64,000 nt of DNA from Pipra filicauda. Lineage: Eukaryota > Chordata > Aves > Passeriformes > Pipridae. Shown here one piece after another: positions 35,367 through 47,405 of this stretch (position 1 is the first letter of the stretch; the number at the start of each line of letters is the position of its first letter). A program made the translations under genes and the position numbers. The stretch spans positions 1,550,001 to 1,614,000 of the forward strand of contig NW_024104107.1 in NCBI RefSeq assembly GCF_003945595.2, in the 5' to 3' direction. The notes under the pieces are model-generated. The model searched no databases and was not told the DNA's origin. It worked only from the letters and a program-made list of their open reading frames with translations.

Positions 35367-37679
35367 AGTATCTGCTAACCAGGGTCCTAGATCTACAAGA
35401 ATCCTGCCTGAATCCTGCCACAGCCTTTGCTGAGTAAGTCTTCTTGTTCCCCAGGCTTTGTTATCTGCTTTTTCCTCTCCTCTGCCCCCTGAGATCCCTC
35501 CTCCCATTTAAATTCCTGCTGATGGTTTTACCTATTGGCACCGGCTCAGTCCTGCCCTCTTGCATTCATCACCTCTCGCCCTGAGGCTGTTCCTGAGCCT
35601 TGAGAGACAGCAGCTACCCCTGGAAAGGTTGGAAACCAGCCTGGGGACCGCCACATCCAGTATTTCCTTGCTGGTTTTACATGCACAGTCACAGGGAGAG
35701 CTGACAGCCTTGGCTCCATGCAAATCACAAACGCACATGCATGTACAAGGAGACTGAGCAGGCAAGTAATTACCCAAAGGAGGGAACAGGGATTTATTTA
35801 TGTGCCCAGAGAAGATGGATCTGAGCACCCATGGGCTTTGGAAGGATTTAATAACTCTTCCTTGGTACAGGAACACATGCCTTGTAAAGCCAGCAGTCAT
35901 TTGAGCTGAGCAGTCACGCAGGCAGTGACTTGATTACTGACTTGCCAGGGCTGGTGCACAGACATTATCAGGCTGTGCCTGTGCTGCTAAATAAAGCAGG
36001 ACAGGGATCATCTCCTGGTCCAGGGAGCACAGCTCTCTTCCATATAACTAAACTTCTTTTCCTCACACCAGAACCAGGCAGCCTTGCCCATCCTGACTGA
36101 TGGGGTGCCCTCAGCCTGTGTTATCCCTCAGGCTATGCTTGGATATAGGGTGTGACAGTATTTAGCTGATTTTGGTCACAAACGGTGCCACCAAGCACAC
36201 AAGCAAAGCCTGTGGATGGCTGTAAACAGCACTTGGACCAGTGCTCTGGCCCTGTTTGGTTGGTTTAGGAATAGCTTTGGTGAACATCACCTCTGGCCTG
36301 TTCTCCTGCTCATCCCCATCTGGCTGCCCCAGCCTTGCTGCACCAGCCTTGGGCTTTCCTTGGCTACAGAGCTCCAGCTGTGCCCCCAGCTGTACTCCAG
36401 CTGTGCTCCCAGATGTGCCTGGATACGTGTCTCTCAATGGGGAGATAAGCACACTTAAAAGAACTAGCCTCATATCTGAGCAAACCTTATTTTTTCCTGA
36501 TCTCCAGACAGGTCTGATATCTAAAATGTCTTCAGACAACAGGGAGCCATCAGCCATCAGGTCCTGTTATACTGCAGTCAAAAGGTGTGACCCTTTCCTG
36601 CCTTGTAAGAGCAACAAGTTCCCCCAAAACCTTTTCCTGATCAGTTTAATATGTGCTAAGACAACATCTTTACCGTGTTCTTCCCTTCAGATTCCACTGA
36701 ACCCCTTACCTGGAATGTCCAAAGAGTTGTCACTTGCCACCACTCCCTCCTGCTCCCCAGGGAGATGAGTGTGCTGTACTGCTGCCAGCAGGAAGCACTG
36801 GTCACACCTTGGTTCTGCTATCGACTTTCTGACAGAGCTTGGGAAAACAAGTCCTTTCCCCCTGCTTTGCCTGGCTTAATTCCTAAGACAACCCTTTCCC
36901 TCTTGCACTCAGAGTCTTTGGTTACTCTCCAAACAGCACCCAGAACCCACTTTTGGTGATTAGAGTAGGTTTGGGGCCTAAGGGTCCTCTACCTTTCTGC
37001 TACCAGAACACATCAGTTTATCTGGACTGGCATTATTTGGGAACTGGTTCATTTTGTGGGCTTTTTGTTTGTTTGTTTTCCATATGTTTGCAGTGAATTT
37101 CATTTCCTGGTTCTAAAACAAACATAGGAATTCCAATTCTTATTCTCCAGTATCCTTATTTTAGTTTTGTCATTTCCAGACTTTCAAAAAGGGAAATAAG
37201 AAAATTATTTTCATGATACCGAAAGCAACTGCATCCTTTGTTGATAGGAAAGTGCAAACAGACCCAAGCAGCAATGCTTAGAGGTAGGTCTGGGTCTGAA
37301 GTCCCCCAAGGACAGGAGAAGCTCTCTCAGGTGTCTTCCCTCACATCTGCTACATGGTATTGAGCCAAAGCATGAGCCTGGCCGTTGCCTTCATTAACTG
37401 CTCATTAACTGGGTGATGTAAAGGCACAAACAGGTTCATCATGCGGGTTTTGTACTTGGACCCCGAGTCTGTGTTATGTGGGAGAGTCTCTTTAAGCTGT
37501 AGATCAGATTTGGGTCTGGACCAGGGAAGGTCAATGAAGGGGGAGAGTGGCATTATCTGACTGTGGCAGCTAAAAGAGCCTCTCACTAACCGGCAGGAAT
37601 CCAACCCACCACGCTGACCTTCCTGCCCGGGAGACACAGGGAGCTCTGCCCTGAGCAAAGCAGGAACTGGGGAGGCACA

Positions 37680-38030
37680 TTTATTATTTTATTGCTTGCA
37701 CAAGAAATGAAAATATTATTAATGAGTGTAATTTATAAGCAGGGGAGCAGACAAAACCACGCTTGGAGCTGGCTGCTGTGCTCTGGCTCAGGAGGGCAGG
37801 GGAGGAAGCGATGGGTAGATACCGGCTATTGTGTCTGGGCTTGCAAGGTTACTTGTTCTGATAGAGCTTCATTTCACATCTATCTGAGAAAACAAATTCC
37901 CTTTCAGGCCTTTTCATAATGAAGAATAAAGAGGCCTATTGTTACAGAAAGCTAATTGTGCTTTTAAGCCGTTTTCTGCAGCCGAGCTCGGTGTTGCTCT
38001 GGAGCAGCCGGTGAGCTCGGGCTGCTGCAG
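37680..38030. promoter_or_regulatory. Candidate element: AT-rich block ending in GC palindromes
   Basis: ATTATTTTATTGC, ATATTATTAATGAG and GCTAATTGTGC words run into a GC-rich end with the perfect palindrome CCGAGCTCGG (37982-37991) and a 7-bp stem AGCAGCC/GGCTGCT (38003-38009 with 38020-38026, 10-base loop). No conservation data were available. The call rests on motif density and the sharp AT-to-GC transition. Confidence 0.22.
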
Positions 38031-41000
38031 GGGGGGCAGTGCAGCTTCCCCTCTACACCTGTGGCTACCAACAGAGAGATCTATTCGCCCAGGACTGAAA
38101 AATCACCTTCTGTGACAACTCTTAATGTTGTATCAGGAAGCTGCCTTGATTTTTTCCATGGTGGAGCTTCTGTTGTTGCCTCAGCACAGGGGTTCACACG
38201 GTCTGCAGGGACCATGCACTGCTGCAGAGATGTGACTTCCACTCCAGCTGACACATCAGGGTTTTTTCCCTTATTTACCCAAATTCATGCACCATTTGGC
38301 CTGCTCTGAGGGACAGGTAATGGTTAAAAAACTTACTGTGCTTGACTGTCTCTCCTAATATTCCATTATATTCTTTAACGTTAGTGGAGCTGAATTATAG
38401 TTAGAAATGTTTCAGCCACGTTAGAGTGGTTTTAAGACAATTTAGAGTCAGGAAATGTTACCCAGAGGGAATACAGGAAGAGCAATCATTAAAGATGCTT
38501 GTCATTAGACTTTTAACCTTCGTGCTTTCCCTGTCTCTCCCTACCAGGCAGCTCCTGCAAGGATCATTCTTTCTACAGCTTGTTCATTTATCTCTATCCT
38601 TCTGGTCTGACTGAAGTCAAACACCAATTAATGCTATTAAAGCAGAGCTGTTATGTAGGTATCTTCAACAGAAGCTTCTTCTCCCTGCTGTCTTTATCCC
38701 TTTTTTGTCTCATAAAATCCCGTCAGTGTTCCCCAGACAAACTTCATTTTCCCAAAGTACATCAGGCAGCCTGGATGTGTTTTGCTTTTCCTGGTGACCC
38801 AGTGTGACAGGTCAGTCTGCTGCCAACTAAGCAAACAGGCCATCTGCCAACTCCACCTTCAATAGTCTGGCCAGTATCCTAAACTGAGGGTCAGATTCCT
38901 CAACATCAAAACACTGGTTTAAAATTGACTAAATAAAGATTCAAAGTGATAACATGGCCTTCTTTTATTTGCATCCTGGATTTCCACCATTAGGCTACAC
39001 TAGGATAAATATTTTTCAGGCTTCTAGAAACTGGGCAGGGCAGACCATGGATCATGGATAAAGCATAAAAACTCTGTCAATCTGAGAAATTTTTTGCAGG
39101 TTTTTTTTATTCTTATGCAAGTATTATCCCTGAACCACTGGGAACTTCAGAACAAGAGAAGAAGTCTTGAAATACTCACAAGAAAGACAGTGATGACTTT
39201 TTGCTTCAGGTTCCTCTCCTGCACCACTGCCATCAGCAAGTTTTTAGGTAGATCCCAACATGATTCCCTGGCAGCAGAGTGCAAGTCTCATGTCCCTGAG
39301 GAGCAGAACCAGGATCTTGGATCATCCATGCACCCCTGTGAACCAGGATCAGCCCCATTTTTCCCATCACTAGGCATTTGCATGGATGAAAAGCAGCACC
39401 CAGTTATGAGACATAGAATGGGGACAGTTTGATATCATTGCCCTGGAAATTTCTCCAAGGATTTCTACCACGCTGTGGTCATTATTTTCCTTCCCCCATG
39501 TATGATCCAAAAGATATTTTGGCTTCCAAGACGAGTGTTTCAAGACTGGTTGAATGGTGCCAACCAGATGGTACCAGTCCATCTGATGTCAAAGCTGAGT
39601 GTGTTTTCCATGCATTTTGGAAAAGTTCATCTGACTCTTTTCAATGATTTCTGGTCTCTGGGTGGTGGTCAAGCCAATAAACCTGACTCAGCTGGAGCCA
39701 TCTCTGGATGGCTTCACCTCAAAACTGGAAACTCTTTAATGCTCAAAGGTGGTTTTTTTTCTGTGCTCTGGTTCCAGATAACATCAAGCCTCAGGAGTTA
39801 TTCTGACATCTCTTCAGTCTGGGGTTGTCTCTTATCTGCTCCAGCCTGTAGCCAGTCATATCTTCCACATGGGGTCATGTCTCAGAGGAGCTGCAAAATG
39901 TAAGAGTGGGGAAAATCAAGAACTGGGAAGAAGTTTCCTAGAAAAAGCCTTTAATCCTGTAGCTTTCTGCACTCAGGGGAAGGTGGTGAAGAAGCCTTTC
40001 AGAGTGGAGAACTAACCAGATGAGAGAAGCTGAGACCTCTGTGGAGATCAGTGTTGACATTGCTGGAAGAGAGAGCACACCAGTGATGAAAGGATTTTCT
40101 TCAGGAATTATATCTCCAATCAAGGCTCCAGGCAAAAGGGAGACTTGACATCAATTCTGGAAGTACAAGTCCAACCTGACATGGATGTGCTGCTTTTCAG
40201 CTTAGTTTGTGTCACTGCTGTAGGGCACAAAGTCGAGTTCATGGAAGAAGTGAGTGTGGCTTGGATGGAGGAACCACAATGAGACACAATAACTGTGTAC
40301 AGACACTTCACCTCAGCAAGGCTTTAACCACCATCAGAAGTGACCCAAGATTCTCCAGGTCCTGCAATGACCCTGTTTTATTTCCCATTATCACAGACTT
40401 TCCCCAGCTTCATGGCTTCATCTCACCTGAGATGCAGTTGCTTCCAAGAGCAGCTTGCATGTCCTCTTAAACCACTCCGCCTTGTCCCTCTGTGGTCAGA
40501 TCCACTCTGTCTAAGGCTCCTCAAAGTCAAGAGAATTGTCTTCCTTGGCTGAAGATGAGACATTATTCATGACCCACCACAGAGGCACAAGAGACAGTGA
40601 CACAGGAATTAGGGTGAGCTGGAAACTTCCTTGATCCAGGTAACACAGTCACTGAGCATCACCCTCAAGCTGTAAATCCCAGGACATCTTTGTGTTAGGC
40701 TGTTCATCCCGACAGATATTTAGCCCCAACATCTTTCCATTCTTCTTCCAAATCCCATTTGCAGAGCAGTGAAAACCAAGTCTGCTTTTACACATGAAGA
40801 GCACGTGTCGTCAAGACTTTTATTTCCTTTGGGAGCTGCAGCAGGAAGAGAAACAGGAACTGGCAAAATTTTGCCAGCTGAGATTTGGTTTTGAGATTTA
40901 ACCAGCTCTGCTAGAGGAAGGTGTCCATAATAGGAGGGGATGGATCTGTCTCCAGATCAGAGAGGAACTCATGCTACGAATTATGTTTATCCCTGCCATT

Positions 41001-43239
41001 CTGCAGGTGGATGATTTTGGAGCTAAGGCTTGTGCTCTTCCCATCTCTTCTATCAGTACAGACAAATCCTTTACAGCTTTTCCAAGTTTCCTACCAACAT
41101 CAACACAGAGATTTGTGGGAGGTTCAAGGGTCATCTGAAACATTGCTGAACCTCCTCGGGACTTCATTTCTTCATCAATACCTCTAATCTCACAGAGGAT
41201 CTTCATTCCTTATTCCAGGCAAGCAATATTATATCATCAGAGAGGTGGCATGAGCACAGGCCAAAGTCATCACACTCATATTGGTGCCATCAACAAGCAC
41301 AGACAGAAAAATCAATGCCGTGCTCTTCATGCCTTTAACTCCAGATCCACAGTGACCCCTTCACAACCCTCCCTGTTCCCTGGAAATGGAGACAGACACC
41401 TCCCAGTAAACTGGATACCCCTTCCCAAAGCCTCACTCCTGTGAAATAGAAAAGAAATCAAGTTTGTAAACACCAATATATCTGTAAGGTGAGAAGCAAG
41501 GAGACAGAGGCTTATTTAAAATTAATGTCAGCCCCAAAGGACAGTTGCCCTGTCCCTGTGGTTCCTTGTGGGGTCAAAGGGGACAGGACTACGAGCAGGA
41601 CTTTATTGTCTTCCCATGGCTGAGTGTAGGGGTTGTAATTAAAGCAGCTGCTGATGCCAATCTGAGTGTGAAAGGTGTCAGAGCTGCCAGGTGAACTCCA
41701 CCTCAAGAGGTGCCACAGCTTGGTACAAGGGTTTTGTAGCAGAACTGAAAGGTGGAAAATAAATAAGGTGTGTCTGGTAAGGGGAATTCAGTAATTCCCT
41801 CACTCTCATTGTGGATGGACAGGTTTTCCTTTTTGGTGATCATCTAATTCCAGACACTGGACCACTGTAAGTGCCCCCATGGTCTGGGTGATCTGTAGGG
41901 TACGACAGCCTGCAGGAACTGGGTGACTTCCAGGATCAATCTGTTACCAACACCATTGCTGGTGTAAAAGGACATGATCCCACTGGCACCAGTGGCTGAG
42001 GCAGCCTATTACCTAAAGAAAAGTGATGAGTTCTGGGCTTGCCAAACCTCACAAGCAAAGGTGTGTTGGAGATGGCCACCAAACATCCTTCCACACGTTC
42101 CCTGGCACTCCACTACCTGTTTTCACAGGCACTACTGCTTGTAAAAAAACAGGGGTTATTGACTCCAGAACCATCTGAGCACATGTTTGATGGTCTGCTT
42201 CAAGCTGTCTGGTCTCAGAGGCACTTAACCCATCTAATGTCTCCATTTTGGACATCAAAATGCCGTTTGCTGAGCGAATTGAGATGATTCTGGATCTTTC
42301 AAGGGGCTATTCCCAGGGATATTTTTAGTCCCTGTGCAATATACTTTCATTGTTTAATTCTTATCCTCCCCAAATCTACTTCACCTCTAGAGCAAATCAC
42401 CATCTTTCACCCATTTTTCTCTTCTTCTTCTTTGTCCCTTCTCATGTCAGGAAAAAGAGACAATACTTCATCTTTCTCTTCCAGGTTTAATTTTTGCACA
42501 GAATGAAGGGCTCTTCAGATTTCTCTCTCCCTGTTTTGTAGTTGGCCTCTTCTACCTGGGCTAACTGAAAACCATTAAAAGTATCAAGTGATTCACAACC
42601 AGCACTTGACAGAAATAAAGTCACCTCCTGACTGCCTTCCATTCTCTGGTGGCATCCACGGTTTTCAAAAGCAGGCAAGTACTGCTTAATATATCTCCCT
42701 CTTTCTCCTTCATTTTCCAAGATTTTTGATTCTAGTGGGTCTCTTAAATGTTCTACTCTTCACCTACAAAGTGTTTATTTCTTTTGCTTTGTTCTAAGTA
42801 TCACGAGCTGCTCAGAGACCCATCAGGTGTGAGTAGCTTGGCACAGGTTAGACTTTTCCCTTGGTGTCCAAACTCTCAGCTCTGCAAAGCAAAGGGGATA
42901 ATATGGATTAACAAACTCATCCCAGAGATCTGTGGTGAGGACAGAGGTCCCCACAGCTGATGAAGATGAAAACCACGAGCACCACACTGGGCGTACAGAC
43001 CAGCGTCACATCAACACCCAACAACTTCTTGGGGGAGATAAATCACAGCTCTACCTGGAAGAAATAAAGTAGAGATTTCCCTCCATCTCACCTCAGCCTG
43101 AAGGTGTGAATGAGCATGTGATGGTCATCACATCTAGCACAGGAATATAGGGAAATGACCCATCAGGACATCTGCTGCTCTTCCCTACATAAGGTCCCCA
43201 GCCCACCCCTCACTCTGCTGCCTCCACTCCTCTCTGCTC

Positions 43240-43540
43240 CCCAAACCCACCTTTTGTAATGCAAAATAACAACAGGCCTTGTTCTCTGCCTTGCCTGCTT
43301 TTCATCTGAATTAGAACTCTGCTAATCTCATTAATGAGCTCACCCTGGTGCCACCGTGTTCTTTGGATGCCCCCTAACATCATTAGGGACTTATCCAGGG
43401 AAACAAAAGGACATTACTCCATGCAGGGAATGAAGAATTAGTGCAAAGGTGGGGGGTGCTTTGCAATTGTCCCCCTAATCACTTGTTTGTGTGCAATTGG
43501 TGGCTTTAATCTCCATCTCATTGCCACTGCAGCAGTTTGC
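43240..43540. promoter_or_regulatory. Candidate conserved non-coding element with overlapping homeodomain palindromes
   Basis: TAATCTCATTA (43323-43333) fits TAATNNNATTA and overlaps the perfect 12-bp palindrome CTCATTAATGAG (43327-43338). Flanking words include GTAATGCAAAA (near 43257), CATCATTAGGGAC (near 43378) and TGCAATTGG (near 43491). No repeat or coding sequence is present. Texture suggests an enhancer, but it is unproven. Confidence 0.33.
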
Positions 43541-43829
43541 AAGTGTGGGTTTGGGTGTCTGCAGAGGTGCAGAGACATGCAGGGGACAGCAGGACACAGG
43601 TCAGGGGTGCACCAAAAGAGGTGAAATGTGTTCAGAGGACACGAAAGTGGAGTGAAGAGGTCTCAGAGTGGGCACAAACCAAAATATTTCAGCCTATCAT
43701 CAGCTGGGGTGTCAATCAGTGACAGAGCAGAGCTAACAAGGAGGCCTTGGAAGGGACAACAGAGCTTCAGACCATCCTCCCAAGGGACACACCTGGGTAC
43801 AGCTGAGCAGGAACATATGTAAGGAACAT

Positions 43830-44012
43830 ATGGGAGAATTTCTTCACAGAAAGGGTTGTCAAGGATTGGAAGGGGCTGCCCAGGGAGGTGGTGGAGTCTC
43901 CACCCCTGGAGGTGTTCAAGAAATCACCAGTGCTCTGGTCCAGTTGACAAGGTGGAGATCGGCCACAGGTTGGACTTGATGATCCTGGAGGCCTTTTCCA
44001 AACTAAATGATG
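43830..44012 (+). mobile_element. CR1 LINE 3' end, AGGCCTTTTCCAAACTAAATG type
   Basis: GAGAATTTCTTCACAGAAAG, GGAAGGGGCTGCCCAGGGAG and GTGGTGGAGTCTCCACCCCT lead to CCACAGGTTGGACTTGATGA, then TCCTGGAGGCCTTTTCC and ATGATGG. This end type (AGGTCTTTTCCAACCTAAATG in the family) differs from the copy 300 bp downstream, so the two are separate insertions in the same orientation. Confidence 0.9.
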
Positions 44013-44308
44013 GGGTTTATTTATGTCCCTTTTCCTTTTTAAAAAAGAAAAAAAATAATAGGAAGGATATTGAATATCAAGGAAAAAGAGGGGAAAATAG
44101 AGTCAAAGAAGGAAAAGCCTTTTTTTACACCACTTTAACAAATTCACCTGGTTAAATCACTATCCTGATATGTCACTGAGCTTCCAATTTTAATACAGTT
44201 TGACAAGCACTTCTGTGAGCAGAAGCCACAAAGTTTGGTTTCTTACAGAGATTAGTCCCATGGTTGGGTTATCTCACATCTAATAGTGTCTGAATGTACT
44301 TTTCCAGT
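44013..44308. other. Unique DNA between two forward CR1 copies
   Basis: About 295 bp, including an A-rich tract at 44040-44060. No exon or other element recognised. Confidence 0.5.
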
Positions 44309-44683
44309 ACTCTCAGCCTGGAGAAGAGAAGACTACAGGGAGACCTTAGAGAAGCCTTTTAGTACCTAAGCGTACAAGAAGGTTGAACATGGACTTTCAC
44401 AAGGGCATGGAATGAAAGGACAAAGAGCAGTGGCCTTAAATTGAGGGAGGACAGAGTTAAATTAGACATTAGGAAGAAATTTTTTACTCTAAGGGTGGTG
44501 AGACACTGGCACAGGTTGCCCAGAGAGGTTGTCAACTCCCCATCCCTGAAATGTCCAAGGCCAACCTGGAGGGGCTTGGAGCAGCCTGGTCTAGTGGAAG
44601 GTGTCCATGCCCATGGCAGGGGATGGAACTGGATGATCTTTAAGGTCCCTTCCAAGTCAAACCATTCTATGATCCATGATTCT
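44309..44683 (+). mobile_element. CR1 LINE 3' fragment, 5'-truncated
   Basis: ACTCTCAGCCTGGAGAAGAG, GGGAGACCTTAGAGAAGCC, ATTAGACATTAGGAAGAAAT and GGGTGGTGAGACACTGGCAC lead to CCCTTCCAAGTCAAACCATT and an ATTCTATGATCCATGATTCT tail. About 375 bp. It lacks a few bases in CCCCATCCCTGAAATGTCC relative to sister copies. Confidence 0.95.
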
Positions 44684-46499
44684 CCCCAGCAGTACCACTG
44701 AATACATCAATACCAGCTTTCATTCCTTTTCAGCTCCTAATTTTCCCAGGGCCACACCGTGTGATTGCCCCTAATACCTACTGGGGAAAGATGCAACACA
44801 ATTTGATCCATCTGGTGGCCAAAAAGGAAAGCTTATCCAATGTCATATAATCAAACACTGGTATCCATATGCCCATCCAACCCTGCTGTTCCCATCTAAT
44901 CCAGTGACGTTCAGCTGTTTCTACCACTGACAACTCTGAAAAAAAAATCCTCTTCATCTCCTTCTCTCTTTTTTCTTTGAGATTATTTGTTCCTCCTTAT
45001 TCTTTCAGATAACTTGAGAAAGGAAGTTTCTTCATATCTCACCAGATTTGGAACAATGCAGATGAAAATGTTTTTCTCTTTCAGTCTCTCCTCCTGAGAG
45101 ACCTCCTGGGGGCCCTTACAGTCGTTCATCTCCAAGCTTCTGGTGGCATCTCCTTGGGGCAAAGAAGAGGGAAGAGATCCTGTGTTTTGCTGTTGAGATC
45201 AAGCCTGAAGAAGTGAGGCATCCCACCACTGATCCACTACAACCCAACTTCTTGTTTCCAGTCTGATCTTCCCAGAACCCTGCATATTGGATTTTTATTA
45301 TTATTTTAGGGCCTGCTCCCAGGACACAAGTGTATTTGTCACTCAGTGGGGCTGCCAGCATCAAACACTTCAGTATTAATGTTGCTTCATCTCAGAAGTG
45401 AAACTGTGGAGTGGTGGAGTGTGGTTTTTATTGAGTTTCTGGGTTTGATCTGTCAGGGCTCTGTGATGAGGGGAATGTGTGTGGCTTTGGTTGAGATCAG
45501 AACCACAGCAGTATTTTGTGTATTGATTAACTGAGGGAATTGCTCTGGCTTGGCTTTATAGCCCATTGTAGAGGAGTTTCCACACTACAGTCTCATGAAG
45601 GTTTGCAATTTTGGGGTAGCAGTGATCAAAGCAAGCTTGTTTTAGCCAGAATTTTAAATGGAAGATCCCCAACGCATCTCTCCTTATAATCAAACATATG
45701 GGTTTATAATTTTGGGAAATTTTGATCCCTGGGACAATTTCTCTAGAGTTCTTCATGGTATAAGAAACAGTCAGTGTTTTTTTCAGTGTAGTTATTTATG
45801 TGGGTACTTCTTGCAGTAGTTTGTTAGTCAATGCTTAGCTCTTCAGGTGGTTTCCTTTATATTCTAAAACAATATGGAGATGTAAACTTGCCATGAGTTC
45901 AGTATCAGCCTGACTACAGTAAAATGTTTGAGAGAGTTTTTTTCTGAGAGTTCATGATGCCTTGTGAATTCAACTGAGAATAGATTTGAAAAAAATTAAT
46001 AAAACTCCTAAAATCACCAACTTCTTCCTCAGTTTTCCATCCATGAAGGGAGCTTCACAAACAACTAATCCAGAATTTGGCACAGAAATCTTGGAGGGGA
46101 AAAGGCAAGAGGGAAGAGAGGAGGGACAGAGAGAAAGATGTGTCTGTCTCCAGTGTGGTGGGATGGACATATCAACATTAGAGTAAATGGTGAGCAGTTA
46201 AGCCATCAAAACACAGCTGTAAGTGGGAGGTAGGTCTACTAAAGTCAATTCTTCTTCTGGTGGAGAGGCATGATATGTACCTGGGAGCATATGGAATGTC
46301 ACAGACCATTTTAGGATGTGTTTAGAGGTCTGGGGATCCATAGGGGGTGTGCACACCCAAAGGGATGTGAGCGTGGCACAGCTCAGACACTCTGTACACA
46401 GACAGTCTGAAGAATATGCTTTTCTTTATTCAAGCTACAATTATGTTGCCCCTCTCCAGTTCCTCTCCAAGTGCCCCCTCCCTCCTGAGACAGTGCATT

Positions 46500-46770
46500 A
46501 AAGCGTGGGAAAAGTGATACTTAACACTGAAATTCATCATTAATTCCTCCGTCTTTTATTGTCGTAACATGAGCCATAATGAACTCTTCCTGCACTGATG
46601 TCCATTTGGTGTGTCACTTTCCCTGGAAGTGCTTCATAACTTAGCATTAATTAATGGTGACTTGCTGCAAATTGTGTTACAGAGCTGATAGCACTTCTGG
46701 GTAACTAAGTGTCACCAACTGCAGTCATCAAACTTGCCGCGGTCGCCGGGCGTCGTGCAGGATTAGCTGC
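46500..46770. promoter_or_regulatory. Candidate conserved non-coding element
   Basis: Contains the palindrome ATTAATTAAT (46646-46655), a HOX/CDX-like TTTTATTGTCG (46554-46564), CATCATTAATTCC (near 46536) and a small CpG-rich block (GCCGCGGTCGCCGGGCGTCG, 46737-46756) at its end. The combination of AT-rich homeodomain words and a short CpG-dense block is unusual for the surroundings. A MIR relic follows directly. Confidence 0.33.
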
Positions 46771-46837
46771 TGGATCGCACACCAAGACATCCCTTTTGGA
46801 TCTTTCCGAGGAAAGGAAGGAAAGTTCATGGCTTGGG

Positions 46838-46910
46838 AATTTAACCTGGTTTAATTCTCAGCTCTGCAATCGACCTCCAGCATGGCCTTGGGCAAATCAA
46901 TGAAGGCATT
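46838..46910 (+). mobile_element. MIR SINE relic
   Basis: CTGGTTTAATTCTCAGCTCTG followed, after a short gap, by CATGGCCTTGGGCAAATCAA reproduces the MIR core order (GGTTCAAATCCCAGCTCTG, then GTGACCTTGGGCAAGTCA). About 70 bp. MIR spread early in amniote or tetrapod history, so its survival here marks old, shared DNA. Confidence 0.6.
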
Positions 46911-47247
46911 TGGACCATTCCAGGGAGCCACAGCTGTGGCTGCAGGAGGACTGGGGGAGGTTGTAACCCCAGGGGTTGAGTGGTTCAGCCCTGTCCATGA
47001 GCCACCCTTCTCCTCCCCGGAGCTGGCTGCACTTCCATGATGTCTGCAAAGTTCTTCCCAGTTGGAAAGGTGCTGTAGACATCAAGGTGTCTGCACTTCG
47101 TGGAGCTTTGACTTCCAAAGGATCTGCCTGACTTTGCTCACCCGGACTTTGATATGTGGCTGTTCACTCCCAAATCCAGCTGGGTGCAAGTCCTTCACTG
47201 GCAGCTCAGTCAGGGGAGTTTGCCCTGAAGTTACACAGAGAGAATAG

Positions 47248-47405
47248 CAGAGTCACAGAATGATTTGGGTTGGAAGGGACCTTAAATTTATCATCTCATT
47301 CCAACCCCCTGCCATGGGAAGGGACACCTTCCACTATTCCAGGTTGCTCAGAATCCCATCGAGCCTGTCCTTGAAGCAGCTCCTGAGGGACAGATGGCAT
47401 CCACC
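47248..47405 (-). mobile_element. CR1 LINE 3' fragment, reverse
   Basis: CAGAGTCACAGAATGATTTG, GGTTGGAAGGGACCTTAAAT and CCAACCCCCTGCCATGGGAA, then AGGTTGCTCAGAATCCCATC. About 158 bp. The far end is worn (GGGACAGATGGCATCCACC in place of GGGATGGGGCATCCAC). Confidence 0.93.

Larger units (their letters stand above)
35367..43829. other. 8.4 kb without any recognisable CR1 copy
   Basis: The longest repeat-poor stretch of the window. It holds a minor 12-bp-period tandem at 36370-36418 (CCAGCTGTGC words), a candidate element with GC palindromes near 37680-38030, two octamer words ATTTGCAT (38967-38974 and 39376-39383) and the candidate element at 43240-43540. Frames of up to 175 codons (36241-36768, plus) resemble nothing I know. 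The minus-strand frame at 40898-41206 looks protein-like in composition but I could not place it. Confidence 0.5.
44684..47247. other. Unique DNA with a candidate element and a MIR relic
   Basis: About 2.6 kb. The 3' part (46500-46910) is listed separately. A short TTA run lies at 45295-45306 and a purine-rich patch at 46093-46140. No coding exon recognised. Confidence 0.5.
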
